64,000 bases of DNA, from the NCBI GenBank assembly GCA_003170475.1, contig PMZI01000045.1:1-64000 (forward strand), read 5' to 3'. Each line of letters starts with the position of its first letter. The first letter of the stretch is position 1. Shown here piece by piece: positions 54,775-63,592 of this stretch. A program made the translations under genes and the position numbers. The notes below the pieces were generated by a model. The model was not told the origin of the DNA. It searched no databases and saw only the letters and a list, made by a program, of their open reading frames with translations. This stretch comes from Ignavibacteriota bacterium. Its GTDB lineage: Bacteria > Bacteroidota > Ignavibacteria > UBA10030.

Positions 54775-56535
54775 ATGGTAACGATCAATATTGATGGAAG
54801 AACTGTAGAAGTTCCTGAAGACACCACAATCCTCAAGGCCGCGGATCAAGCGGGCGTGTGGATTCCGACGATGTGCCACAGCGAGTATTTCGAGCCCTAC
54901 GGCGTCTGCCGACTCTGCAGTGTCGAGGTGGTTCGTGGAAAGCGAAGCCGCATCGTCACCGCATGCAACTACCCGATACGCAATGGCATGACCATTCACA
55001 CCAATTCGGAACGCGTCAAGTGGCTCCGAAAGGTCATCATGGAAATGTTGATTTCCCGATGGCCGAATGTCAAGGTGGTGAAAGACCTGGCTGAGCGTCT
55101 GGGGATCGAGAAATCGCGCTTCACGAGCCTTGAGCGGGATGAATCGGAGAACGCTTGCATCCTCTGTGGCATGTGCGTGAATATGTGCAACGATGTCGTC
55201 AAGGCGAATGTTCTCGGGTTTGCGCACACCGGCATCGAGCGTAAGGTAGTTCGGCCGTTCGATGAAAAAACGGATCAGTGCATTGTGTGTGGATCCTGTG
55301 CTCATGTGTGCCCGACGGGGCACATCAAGATGGTGCTCGAGGATTACCGGGGGAAGAAGTCAGAGTTCACCCTTGGCCCGAAAACGCCGATCTACGTACC
55401 GACGTTGCAGGCGGTTCCACGCGTGCCGGTCATCGACGCGGAATCGTGTATCCACTTCCAGACGGGCGGGTGCGAGAATTGTGCGAAGGTCTGCGAACCA
55501 AACGCGATCAATTATAAGATGGAGGATGAGATTGTCGAAATTGATGTCGGCCAGGTTTTGATTACGACGGGATTCGATCTCTTCGATGCGAGCCCCATGG
55601 CGCAATACGGGTATGGCCGTCTGGACAATGTCTACAGCTCGCTCGAATTTGAGTCGATTCTGAATTCCACGGGGCCGACCGGCGGCAACATCGTGATGAA
55701 GAACGGGAAAGAGCCTCGCGCAGTCGGGATAATTCACTGCATCGGGTCGCGGGATACGAACCATCACGCATACTGTTCACGTGTCTGCTGTATGTACGCT
55801 TTGAAGTTCGCCCATCTCGTGCGGGATCGGACCGACGCTGCCATTTACCAGTTCTATATCGATATGCGCGCCTTTGGGAAGGGGTACGAGGAATTCTACA
55901 ATCGTCTGCTCGATGAAGGCGTCACGATGATCCGTGGCAAGGCCGCTGAAATCGTTGAGGGTGCGTGGAACGAAAACGGTGATCCCTCCCTGAAGATCCG
56001 GTGCGAGGATACACTGATTGGGAAATTCCGAGAGATCCCGGTCGATATGGTCGTTCTTTGTAACGCGATGGAGCCTCGGAAGGACAGCGACGCCATACGC
56101 AGACTGTTCTCCATCAGCAAGAGCCCGGATGGATTCTTCCTTGAAAGACATCCGAAGCTTGATCCGACTTCCACTGCGACTGAAGGAGTGTTTATCGCCG
56201 GCTGCTCACAGGGACCGAAGGATATTCCGGACACCGTCGCGCAAGCCAGTTCTGCGGCGGCTCGTATCCTCTCGTTGATTTCGAAGGGAGAGGTGGAAAT
56301 CGAGCCTGTCCGCGCCATGGTCCAGGACGAGTACTGCAGCGGATGCAAGATCTGCAATAACATGTGTCCGTATGGGGCCATTGAGTTCATAGAAGAAAAG
56401 AAGATCTCGCATGTGAATGAGGCGCTCTGCAAAGGATGTGGGACGTGTGTCGCGGCGTGTCCATCGGGCGCGATGACCGGGAACGGTTTCACCGACGAGC
56501 AGATTCTCGCCGAGTTGGAAGGACTGATGCTGTAG
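54775..56535 (+). CDS. HoxU/NuoG-like ferredoxin module fused to the C-terminal half of HdrA
   Basis: A 586-residue fusion. Residues 1-195 are NuoG/HydA-like: 2Fe-2S ligands Cys34, 45, 48, 64, then CILCGMCVNMC near 128 and CIVCGSCAHVCP near 169; the His/Cys site of the N5 cluster is absent. From about 198 the chain is HdrA: TPIYVPTLQAVP, CENCAKVCEP, ITTGFDLFD, SGPTGGNI-like STGPTGG, CIGSRD, YCSRVCCMYALK, DMRAFGKGYEEFY, AGCSQGPKDIPDTVAQ, and two C-terminal clusters (CSGCKICNNMCP, CKGCGTCVAACP). It supplies the half missing from the protein at 49137. The ATG at 54775 is chosen over a longer frame that overlaps the NuoF-like gene. Confidence 0.9.
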   Translation: MVTINIDGRTVEVPEDTTILKAADQAGVWIPTMCHSEYFEPYGVCRLCSVEVVRGKRSRIVTACNYPIRNGMTIHTNSERVKWLRKVIMEMLISRWPNVKVVKDLAERLGIEKSRFTSLERDESENACILCGMCVNMCNDVVKANVLGFAHTGIERKVVRPFDEKTDQCIVCGSCAHVCPTGHIKMVLEDYRGKKSEFTLGPKTPIYVPTLQAVPRVPVIDAESCIHFQTGGCENCAKVCEPNAINYKMEDEIVEIDVGQVLITTGFDLFDASPMAQYGYGRLDNVYSSLEFESILNSTGPTGGNIVMKNGKEPRAVGIIHCIGSRDTNHHAYCSRVCCMYALKFAHLVRDRTDAAIYQFYIDMRAFGKGYEEFYNRLLDEGVTMIRGKAAEIVEGAWNENGDPSLKIRCEDTLIGKFREIPVDMVVLCNAMEPRKDSDAIRRLFSISKSPDGFFLERHPKLDPTSTATEGVFIAGCSQGPKDIPDTVAQASSAAARILSLISKGEVEIEPVRAMVQDEYCSGCKICNNMCPYGAIEFIEEKKISHVNEALCKGCGTCVAACPSGAMTGNGFTDEQILAELEGLML

Positions 56536-56598
56536 GTGAATCTCCACAAGACAAACAAGAACGAAAGAGTTTAGAGGAATCGAGAAAGGCATTTCGAC

Positions 56599-57039
56599 AT
56601 GGCATTCGAACCAAGAATCATAGGCTTCCTGTGCAATTGGTGCTCTTACACCGGTGCGGACCTTGCCGGAGTATCCCGAATTAAGTCAGCTCCGAATGTC
56701 CGGATCCTGCGTACAATGTGCAGCGGCAGAGTGGACCCGGCGTTTATCTTGAAAGCGTTTCAGCTCGGGGCAGACGGCGTCATCGTGATGGGATGTCATC
56801 TAGGAGACTGTCACTATCAGGAGGGGAATTACAAGACCATCCGGCGATTGCCGTTCCTGAAACGCCTCGTGAAGGATTTCGGGATTGATCCTCGTCGATT
56901 GAGACTCGAGTGGGTTTCAGCGTCGGAAGGCGACAAGTTTGCAAAAATCGTAAACGAAATGACGGAGGAAATCCGTCAACTCGGCCCGCTGAAACTCACG
57001 GTACACAGGGAGATTGAACGGGCGATTGCACAACCATAA
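56599..57039 (+). CDS. mvhD: MvhD-type iron-sulfur adaptor subunit
   Basis: Small 2Fe-2S protein that connects the [NiFe] hydrogenase to HdrA in HdrABC-MvhADG complexes. The 146-residue product has FLCNWCSYTGAD near residue 11, RTMCSGRVDP near 38, and GCHLGDCHYQEGN near 64, the characteristic Cys pattern of the family. It is placed between the HdrA C-terminal fusion and the hydrogenase small subunit, as expected for the bridging role. Confidence 0.93.
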   Translation: MAFEPRIIGFLCNWCSYTGADLAGVSRIKSAPNVRILRTMCSGRVDPAFILKAFQLGADGVIVMGCHLGDCHYQEGNYKTIRRLPFLKRLVKDFGIDPRRLRLEWVSASEGDKFAKIVNEMTEEIRQLGPLKLTVHREIERAIAQP

Positions 57040-57077
57040 GTTGATCAAGGTTTGAAAAAGGATAGAAGGAGATTATC

Positions 57078-58043
57078 ATGGCGAAGCCGAAGTTAGCGTT
57101 GTACTGGGCAGCAAGTTGCGGCGGATGTGAAATCGCTGTGCTGGATATTCACGAGAAGATCCTCGACGTTGCCGCTGCATTTGATATCGTATTCTGGCCC
57201 TGTGCTATGGACTTCAAGTATCAAGACGTCCGGGCGATGGAGGACAAGAGCATTGACCTTTGTCTATTCAACGGGTCGATCCGGAACTCCGAAGCTGCTG
57301 AAATCGCCCATATGCTTCGAGCAAAATCAAAAGTGGTCGTTGCGTTCGGGTCGTGCGCGTTGGAAGGCGGTATTCCGGGTCTTGCCAATCTCACCACGAA
57401 GGAAGATATCTTGAGAGTTGTCTATAAAGACACTCCTTCGACGGTGACGCAGAATGGTGGTGTCTATCCTCAGACTCATTCCAAGATGAAAGAAGGCTCG
57501 ATCGAAATCCCGGAACTCTGGGAGACGGTCAAGTCCCTCGACCAGGTCATTGACGTCGAATACTACGTGCCCGGCTGCCCGCCGCAGCCCGAGCAGATCT
57601 GGGCCGTGATTGAACATGTCATCAGCGGAAGACCGCTTCCGCCCAAAGGATCAATTCTCGGGGCCACGGACAAAACCTGTTGCGATGAATGTCCGAGGGA
57701 TCGGAAAGAAAAGAAGATCAAGCAGTTCTATCGCCCGTTCGAGATTCAGACTGATCCGAACGAATGCCTGCTCGATCAGGGGATGGTTTGCATGGGTCCG
57801 GCGACGAGAAGCGGTTGCGGTGCTCTCTGCACAAAAGCCAACATGCCGTGCCGAGGATGCTATGGTCCGCCCCCGCACATTGTCGACCAAGGTGCAAAGA
57901 TGGTAAGCGCTTTGGCTTCTGTGATCGATTCTACGGAACCGGAAGAGATTGAACGGATCCTCGACCAGATAGCAGATCCCATGGGTACATTCTACAGATT
58001 TTCTCTTGCTCACTCGATTCTCCGGAGGGTTGAAAAGGTATGA
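57078..58043 (+). CDS. mvhG: group 3c-like [NiFe] hydrogenase small subunit (MvhG/HydS)
   Basis: Cytoplasmic small subunit that carries three Fe-S clusters. The 321-residue product begins with ALYWAASCGGCEIAVLD (proximal cluster), has AFGSCALEGGIPG and PGCPPQPEQIW, and then CCDECPR, MVCMGPATRSGCGALC and MPCRGCYGPPP for the other clusters. No Tat signal is present. Its stop overlaps the large-subunit ATG (ATGA), so the two subunits are translationally coupled. Confidence 0.93.
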   Translation: MAKPKLALYWAASCGGCEIAVLDIHEKILDVAAAFDIVFWPCAMDFKYQDVRAMEDKSIDLCLFNGSIRNSEAAEIAHMLRAKSKVVVAFGSCALEGGIPGLANLTTKEDILRVVYKDTPSTVTQNGGVYPQTHSKMKEGSIEIPELWETVKSLDQVIDVEYYVPGCPPQPEQIWAVIEHVISGRPLPPKGSILGATDKTCCDECPRDRKEKKIKQFYRPFEIQTDPNECLLDQGMVCMGPATRSGCGALCTKANMPCRGCYGPPPHIVDQGAKMVSALASVIDSTEPEEIERILDQIADPMGTFYRFSLAHSILRRVEKV

Positions 58044-59503
58044 AGCAGATCAAGATTGATCCGATTACGCGTCTCGAAGGTCACGGCAAGATCGATATTT
58101 TCCTCAATGATGATGGTGAGGTGGAGAACACGTACTTCCAAATTCCAGAATTGCGCGGGTTCGAGCAGTTCTGCGTTGGAAGACCGGTGGAGGAATTGCC
58201 TCGAATCACGACACGCATCTGCGGCGTTTGCCCTGAGGCTCATCACATGGCATCTGCCAAAGCGTGCGATGCCGTGTTCCACGTTGATCCACCCCCGACA
58301 GCCAAGAAACTCCGTCAGCTGCTTTACAATGTCTTCTTTGCCGGCGATCATACGACACATTTCTATGCCTTAGGCGGACCGGATTTCATCGTCGGGCCAT
58401 CTGCGCCTGCCAGCGAACGGAACATCCTCGGCGTTGTGAAGAAAGTCGGACTTGAGGTCGGTGGCAAAGTTATCGAGATGAGGAAACGCACGCAAGCGGT
58501 TCTGAAAGTCCTCGGTGGAAAGCAGACGCATCAGGTGACGTCCTTGCCGGGAGGAGTCAGCAAGGGGATCACTCAGGAGGAAGCGAAAGAGATCGAGCAG
58601 CACTGTTTGTGGTTCGTGGAGTTTGGGAAATTCACGATCCAGGCGTTCAATGACATTGTCCTGAAGAATCAGGAATACGTCGATCTCATCCTTTCCGATG
58701 CGTTTGCTCACAAGACATACTACATGGGACTTGTCGACGCAAACAATCGGGTGAACTTCTATGACGGAATGGTGCGTGTCGTTGATCCCGAGGGGAAGGA
58801 ATTTGTTAAATATTCGCCAAATGAGTACCTCGACAACATCTCGGAACACGTTGAGTCGTGGACCTATCTTAAGTTTCCCTTCCTGAAAAAAGTTGGCTGG
58901 AAAGGACTCGTTGACGGCAAAGACAGCGGAGTGTATCGAGCCACGCCGCTTTCGCGGCTGAATGCTTCCGACGGCATGCCCACTCCTTTTGCCCAGGCCG
59001 AGTACGAAAAAATGTACTCAACCCTCGGGGGAAAACCTGTCCACGCGACTCTGGCAACGCATTGGGCCCGTGTTATCGAACTCCTGAGTGCAGCCGAAAT
59101 GGCTCTCGATCTGGTGAGAGACCCTGAGATCACAGGGACGAACATACGGACGATCCCGACGGAAATACCGACAGAAGGTGTTGGCATCGTCGAAGCTCCC
59201 CGGGGGACGTTGACTCATCATTATACGACAGATGCAAAAGGGATGGTGACAAAGGTCAACCTGATCGTCGGCACGACGAACAACTACGCTCCCATTTCGA
59301 TGTCGATCAACAAGGCGGCCCGTGGACTCATCAAGAAGGGTGTAGAGGTAACAGAGGGAACCCTGAACATGATCGAAATGGCGTTCCGTGCATATGATCC
59401 ATGCTTCGGCTGTGCCACGCATACGTTGCCAGGGCAGATGCCGCTCATCGTTCGCATCCATGACACGAACGGAGAGATTTTGGACGAAATAAAACGAAAC
59501 TAG
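58040..59503 (+). CDS. mvhA: group 3c-like [NiFe] hydrogenase large subunit (MvhA/HydL)
   Basis: Catalytic NiFe subunit of 487 residues, splitting or making H2 for the bifurcating complex. The N-terminal ligand motif is RICGVCPEAHH near residue 58 and the C-terminal motif DPCFGCATH near 453. The latter is followed by about 26 residues (from TLPGQMPL) that a protease could remove after nickel insertion. The first lines (KIDPITRLEGHGKI) are typical of the family. It is the last gene of the operon, followed by an inverted repeat at 59541-59592. Confidence 0.95.
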   Translation: MKQIKIDPITRLEGHGKIDIFLNDDGEVENTYFQIPELRGFEQFCVGRPVEELPRITTRICGVCPEAHHMASAKACDAVFHVDPPPTAKKLRQLLYNVFFAGDHTTHFYALGGPDFIVGPSAPASERNILGVVKKVGLEVGGKVIEMRKRTQAVLKVLGGKQTHQVTSLPGGVSKGITQEEAKEIEQHCLWFVEFGKFTIQAFNDIVLKNQEYVDLILSDAFAHKTYYMGLVDANNRVNFYDGMVRVVDPEGKEFVKYSPNEYLDNISEHVESWTYLKFPFLKKVGWKGLVDGKDSGVYRATPLSRLNASDGMPTPFAQAEYEKMYSTLGGKPVHATLATHWARVIELLSAAEMALDLVRDPEITGTNIRTIPTEIPTEGVGIVEAPRGTLTHHYTTDAKGMVTKVNLIVGTTNNYAPISMSINKAARGLIKKGVEVTEGTLNMIEMAFRAYDPCFGCATHTLPGQMPLIVRIHDTNGEILDEIKRN

Positions 59504-59540
59504 CACAATCAACAACGTCGATTTCTGCACGTAGCCGTAT

Positions 59541-59592
59541 GAGAATCGCTGCCCATGATCCGCTTGTCGAGGGACAGAAAGCAGCGATTCTC
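59541..59592 (+). terminator. perfect 12-bp inverted repeat after the hydrogenase operon
   Basis: GAGAATCGCTGC (59541-59552) pairs perfectly with GCAGCGATTCTC (59581-59592) across a 28-nt loop. There is no run of T after it, so it may be a weak terminator, an RNA-stabilising end or a processing site rather than a classical intrinsic terminator. A smaller repeat, AATTATC/GATAATT, occurs near 59681-59706. No gene is seen in 59504-59789. Confidence 0.5.
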
Positions 59593-59789
59593 ATTTATGG
59601 CAAACATTTCATTGGCGTCACTTCCCAGCAGAGGCGACGTGTGCGTCTCCGGCTCCGGAGATTGCGTCCATTGAGAAAGAGAATTATCATTGTGCACGAC
59701 GATAATTGAGCATCACGAAAATCTCCCCAGCATATCTTTCTGCGGGTTCTGGAAATTGTTTCCTCCCGAAGCTCGAAAGGAGAAAGCGC

Positions 59790-60293
59790 ATGTCGGATAT
59801 CAAAAACGATGGTCTCACTTGCAGTGATTGCAACAACGAGGGAGCAGAGGGCGATGAGTTTTGTCCCAACTGTGGCCACGCGTTCGTCAAGAATCTGAGA
59901 TGTTCGAACCACGCTGATGTTGAGGCTTCAGGAGTCTGCATTATCTGCTGTCTGCCGTTCTGCAGAAAGTGCGGCGGAAGGGTCAACAAACTTTTCCTCT
60001 GCGGGGATCACGAGGATTACGAGATCTATGAGGGTCGGGCAAGAGTATTTGGTGTCAGCGACGAGGTAACGGCACAGTATGCACAGGAGTGTCTTAAGCA
60101 TGGGGGTCTGCATCCGTTTCTGTTCTCACGGAAAGCCAGTTCGCTTTCAATGGGCGGGCCGGATCACACGACGTTTCGCGCGTCCGGAGAGTACGACGGT
60201 CATATCATCAACGAGGTGAAGGTTCTCGTTCCTTGCCAGGAGGTTCCCAGGGCAGAGAGGCTCCTGAGGGATCTTGAGTTCAAAGAGAAATGA
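59790..60293 (+). CDS. zinc-ribbon and DUF2007-like signalling protein
   Basis: A 167-residue protein with the ATG at 59790 set by GAAAGGAG at 59775-59782. The N-terminal zinc ribbon has CSDCN and CPNCGHAF. A second Cys/His-rich B-box-like stretch (RCSNHADVEASGVC, CRKCGG and FLCGDHEDY) follows. The C-terminal about 80 residues (ARVFGVSDEVTAQYAQECL to ERLLRDLEF) resemble the DUF2007 putative signal-transducing domain. Its role is unknown. It heads a group of small rightward genes. Confidence 0.65.
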   Translation: MSDIKNDGLTCSDCNNEGAEGDEFCPNCGHAFVKNLRCSNHADVEASGVCIICCLPFCRKCGGRVNKLFLCGDHEDYEIYEGRARVFGVSDEVTAQYAQECLKHGGLHPFLFSRKASSLSMGGPDHTTFRASGEYDGHIINEVKVLVPCQEVPRAERLLRDLEFKEK

Positions 60294-60323
60294 GGTGTTC
60301 GCAAAGACGAAGGAAGGCTCAAC

Positions 60324-60806
60324 ATGACGACATCACAAGCGGCAGTTCAGGAAATCCTCTCCCAGCGAACGCTGGCTCTCGTTGGCGTCTCACGGGGAGG
60401 GAAGAAATTCGGCAATGCAATTTATCGGGAGCTTAAGGGGAAGGGATACAAGGTCTTTCCAGTGCATCCCCAGGCGGAGAACATCGAAGGCGACGTATGC
60501 TATCGGAGCCTGAAGGCGTTGCCAGAAAAAGTCGGGGCAGTGGTGATTTGTGTGCCTTCGGCTCAGACAGAGCGAGTTGTGCAGGAGGCATTTGATGCGG
60601 GCATCACAAGAGTGTGGATGCAGCAGGGAGCAGAATCATATGACGCCATACGTTTTTGCGAGAATCACGAAATGACGACGATTCATGGGCAATGCATCAT
60701 GATGTTTGCCGAACCGGTTCGATCGTTGCACGGTATCCACCGTTGGCTGTGGAAACTGATCGGCAAATATCCCTCATCTTCCCCTCATCATACCTCGCAA
60801 GAGTAA
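60324..60806 (+). CDS. CoA-binding domain protein (YccU-like)
   Basis: Small stand-alone CoA-binding Rossmann protein of 160 residues. The pattern is TLALVGVSRGGKKFGNAIYR at the N-terminus, GYKVFPVHPQAENIEG, VGAVVICVPS, and a late CIMMFAEP. This is the architecture of the YccU family, structurally like the N-terminal part of succinyl-CoA synthetase alpha; the biochemical role is not known. It starts 30 bp after the preceding gene. Confidence 0.8.
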   Translation: MTTSQAAVQEILSQRTLALVGVSRGGKKFGNAIYRELKGKGYKVFPVHPQAENIEGDVCYRSLKALPEKVGAVVICVPSAQTERVVQEAFDAGITRVWMQQGAESYDAIRFCENHEMTTIHGQCIMMFAEPVRSLHGIHRWLWKLIGKYPSSSPHHTSQE

Positions 60807-60821
60807 CCGGGAGTGTGCCTC

Positions 60822-61451
60822 ATGTTGAAAAAGATCGACTTGAAAAAGGATCTGAAGTACCTCTATCAACCGTCGCCTGCTGAAGTGGAGCTCGTTCGGG
60901 TTCCGAAGTTCAACTTTCTGATGATTGACGGAGAGGGGGATCCCAACAACTCGCCGTCTTTTCAGGAAGCGGTTCAGGCGCTCTACACCATGGCGTATAC
61001 GCTGAAGTTCATGGTCAAGAGAGAGAAGAGCATTGAGTATCCCGTGATGGCCCTTGACGGTCTGTGGTGGATGGATGATATGTCGCGATTCAGCATGGAA
61101 AACAGGGCTGCGTGGAGATGGACGTTGATGATACTCCAACCTGCGGTCATCACGAAGTCACTCTTCGCGAAAGCGCTGAAGCAGGCGAAGGAAAAGAAAG
61201 GCATTCCTGCATTGGTGAACGTGCGGCTGGAACCCTACTCAGAAGGTCTGTCCGTTCAGATCATGTACGTTGGGCCGTATGCAGATGAGGGCCCCACCAT
61301 CCAGAAACTTCATGCCGTTGCTCGCGAACGCGGTTGTGAGCTGCGCGGCAAGCATCACGAAATCTATCTCGGCGATCCACGCAAGAGCAAACCGGAGAGG
61401 TTGAAAACGGTCGTCCGCCAGCCTATTCACAAGATCCGTTCTGGTTCGTAA
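60822..61451 (+). CDS. GyrI-like small-molecule-binding domain protein
   Basis: A 209-residue protein of the GyrI-like/SHV fold. The ATG at 60822 is preferred to a GTG at 60813. Typical parts are KIDLKKDLKYLYQPS and VPKFNFLMIDGEGDPNNSP at the N-terminus, a Trp-rich centre (LDGLWWMDDMSRF) and a C-terminal LRGKHHEIYLGDPRKSKPER, as in the YdhR/GyrI-like hydrolase or ligand-binding group. The ligand is unknown. It is separated by 15 bp from the CoA-binding gene and by 13 bp from the next, so it belongs to the same transcript. Confidence 0.75.
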   Translation: MLKKIDLKKDLKYLYQPSPAEVELVRVPKFNFLMIDGEGDPNNSPSFQEAVQALYTMAYTLKFMVKREKSIEYPVMALDGLWWMDDMSRFSMENRAAWRWTLMILQPAVITKSLFAKALKQAKEKKGIPALVNVRLEPYSEGLSVQIMYVGPYADEGPTIQKLHAVARERGCELRGKHHEIYLGDPRKSKPERLKTVVRQPIHKIRSGS

Positions 61452-61464
61452 TACGGGAACCTCT

Positions 61465-62001
61465 ATGATGAATGTCGTGGAGATTTGGATTCTTGCTATC
61501 GCAACGATCGCGCTGGCGGTCTTCAACTGGGAGTTTTCAATCAAGGCGCGTCGATTCCACGGAGTCTACCGGTTCTTCTCGTTCGAGTCGATTGTCATTC
61601 TCCTCCTGATCAATTGGCGCTTCTGGTTCATCGACCCGTTTTCCTGGAGCCAGATCGTTTCCTGGATCCTTCTGTTCGGATCCATTCCGCTCGCCTTAGG
61701 AGGATTTCGTCTCCTCCGGAACGTCGGCAGACCTCTGGGCCAATTCGAGAACACGACGAAACTCGTTACAGGAGGAGTGTACCGGTACATCCGGCACCCG
61801 CTCTATGCGTCGTTAATTCTTCTGGGACTTGGGGTGTTATTCAAGGATATCTCTTCAATTGGAGTTGTGCTCGCCATGGTGAATCTTGGAGCGATGATTG
61901 CCACAGCGAAAACAGAGGAGCGAGAAATGGTCCGGGCCTTTGGAACTGAGTATGAAGACTACATGCAACGAACGAAAATGTTTATTCCACATGTCATCTA
62001 A
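61465..62001 (+). CDS. isoprenylcysteine methyltransferase-type membrane protein
   Basis: Integral membrane methyltransferase-like protein (ICMT/PEMT superfamily), 178 residues with about five hydrophobic helices. The S-adenosylmethionine-binding signature is visible: GGVYRYIRHPLYASL near residue 110 and EEREMVRAFGTEYEDYMQRT near the C-terminus. Bacterial members methylate lipids or unidentified membrane substrates. The start carries two adjacent ATG codons (61465 and 61468), either of which may be used. Confidence 0.8.
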   Translation: MMNVVEIWILAIATIALAVFNWEFSIKARRFHGVYRFFSFESIVILLLINWRFWFIDPFSWSQIVSWILLFGSIPLALGGFRLLRNVGRPLGQFENTTKLVTGGVYRYIRHPLYASLILLGLGVLFKDISSIGVVLAMVNLGAMIATAKTEEREMVRAFGTEYEDYMQRTKMFIPHVI

Positions 62002-62020
62002 CGAAAGCAAGGAGGTAACG

Positions 62021-63247
62021 ATGAAGAAGCTATTTTTTGTTTTGTTGACTGTGCTCATGGCTCTTCCGATTGGGTTGCAGGGCCAGGTCTCGCGTCGAGA
62101 CAAAGCGGTGTTTGTCACGCCGAGAAATGAATTCATGGACTCGGTTCGCAAGGAAGCATCGAATTTCATTGCGAAACCAGAAGCCGTCAGGAAACAACTC
62201 CAGCTCGATTTCACCGGATTGTATCATCCGACGTCTACAGACGACTTCAAGAAGTACTGGCACAACAAACCGGTGTCGCAAGCCATTTCGGGGATGTGTT
62301 GGTGTTTTTCGACGACGTCATTCTTCGAATCGGAAATCTATCGTCTTACGAAGCGCGAGATGAAGCTGTCGGAACTGTACACGGTGTACTGGGAATACGT
62401 GGAAAAAGCGAAACGGTTTGTCGCTGAGCGCGGCAATTCGGCTTTTGGCGAAGGATCGGAAGCCAATGCTGTCATGAGGATCTGGAAGACCTACGGAATC
62501 GTGCCGGCGGATGCGTATACAGGAAAGAAACCGGGCCAAAAGTATCACGATCACAGCAAACTGTTCGATGAAATGAATGCATATCTTCAATCGCTCAAAG
62601 TCAACAATGCATGGTCGGAAGAGGCGGCGGTCAACACCATCAAATCCATTCTGAACCACTACCTGGGCGAACCACCGAAGACTTTTGTTGTCAACGGCAA
62701 GGACGTCACACCGAAGGAGTATTTCGAAACTGTGGTCAAGTTAGACGTAGATGACTATGTTGAGATCATGTCGCTTTTGGAAAAACCGTATTACCAGATG
62801 GCGGAGTATGAAGTGCCGGACAATTGGTGGCACAGCAAAGAGTATTTCAACGTGCCCCTGGATGATTTCATGGGAACCATCAAAAAAATCATTCGAACGG
62901 GAGGGACCGTTTGCATTGGCGGCGACGTCTCTGAGCCGGGATATGAGGGACATGCGGGAGTAGCGATCGTCCCCACGTTCGACATCCCATCGGAGTACAT
63001 TGATGAAAATTCCCGCCAGTTCCGGTTTAGCAACGGGACTACGTCGGACGACCATGGAATCCATGTGGTGGGTTACCTCGAAAAAGATGGCAAAGACTGG
63101 TACCTCATAAAGGACTCAGGTTCGGGTTCTCGCAACAATCCACATCCGGGATATTACTTCTATTCAGAAGACTATGTGAAACTCAAGATGCTCGGGATTA
63201 CGGTCCACAAAGATTTCGTGAAAGACCTGCTGAAGAAACAGAAGTAG
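62021..63247 (+). CDS. exported papain-fold (C1B, bleomycin-hydrolase-like) protein
   Basis: Secreted cysteine-peptidase-like protein of 408 residues. The ATG at 62021 has a perfect GGAGGT at 62011-62016 and opens into a signal peptide (MKKLFFVLLTVLMALPIGL). The N-terminal active-site segment SQAISGMCWCFSTTSFFES carries the oxyanion Gln and catalytic Cys. The His lies in DDHGIHVVGYLEKDG. The place of the usual Asn (IKNSWG) reads IKDSGSGS, so Asn is replaced by Asp. Activity is therefore uncertain. Relatives include aminopeptidase C, which is normally cytoplasmic. Confidence 0.75.
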   Translation: MKKLFFVLLTVLMALPIGLQGQVSRRDKAVFVTPRNEFMDSVRKEASNFIAKPEAVRKQLQLDFTGLYHPTSTDDFKKYWHNKPVSQAISGMCWCFSTTSFFESEIYRLTKREMKLSELYTVYWEYVEKAKRFVAERGNSAFGEGSEANAVMRIWKTYGIVPADAYTGKKPGQKYHDHSKLFDEMNAYLQSLKVNNAWSEEAAVNTIKSILNHYLGEPPKTFVVNGKDVTPKEYFETVVKLDVDDYVEIMSLLEKPYYQMAEYEVPDNWWHSKEYFNVPLDDFMGTIKKIIRTGGTVCIGGDVSEPGYEGHAGVAIVPTFDIPSEYIDENSRQFRFSNGTTSDDHGIHVVGYLEKDGKDWYLIKDSGSGSRNNPHPGYYFYSEDYVKLKMLGITVHKDFVKDLLKKQK

Positions 63248-63300
63248 CAGCCAAGAGTTGAAAACGCTGCTCCTTTGCGGGTATGCTCATCGGGGGAACG

Positions 63301-63329
63301 CCTGGGTTGGACCTCATTGCCAACCCAGG
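63301..63329. repeat. perfect 10-bp inverted repeat downstream of the peptidase-like gene
   Basis: CCTGGGTTGG (63301-63310) and CCAACCCAGG (63320-63329) enclose a 9-nt loop. It lies 54 bp after the stop at 63247. No T-run follows, so it is only a possible terminator. From 63330 to 63707 no gene was found; a 121-codon frame at 63283-63648 lacks protein-like features. Confidence 0.5.
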
Positions 63330-63592
63330 ACTTTCCCTGCCACTCCTCCCTTGCCTGCCATTGTCCTCTCTCCGTCCGATTTCCATTCTTGAGAATGACC
63401 TCAGTGATTCTATCATCATTGAGAACAATTCGCGAGTTGACGTTTTCTACACCTCATTTCTGTTGAGTCTTTCGGCGATTGCTCCAATGGCACGATTATT
63501 GAACAAAATCGAAGGTTGTCCGCCGTTTCCCGAGGGGCATTTGTTTCCTTTTCCCGATTTTGACACATTCCCTCAGAGATTCCTATTCATAA

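Noticed and set aside
63487-63501. TGGCACGATTATTGA as a sigma-54 promoter
   Set aside because: Perfect -24 half, but the -12 GC is GA, and it lies 200 bp from the next start.
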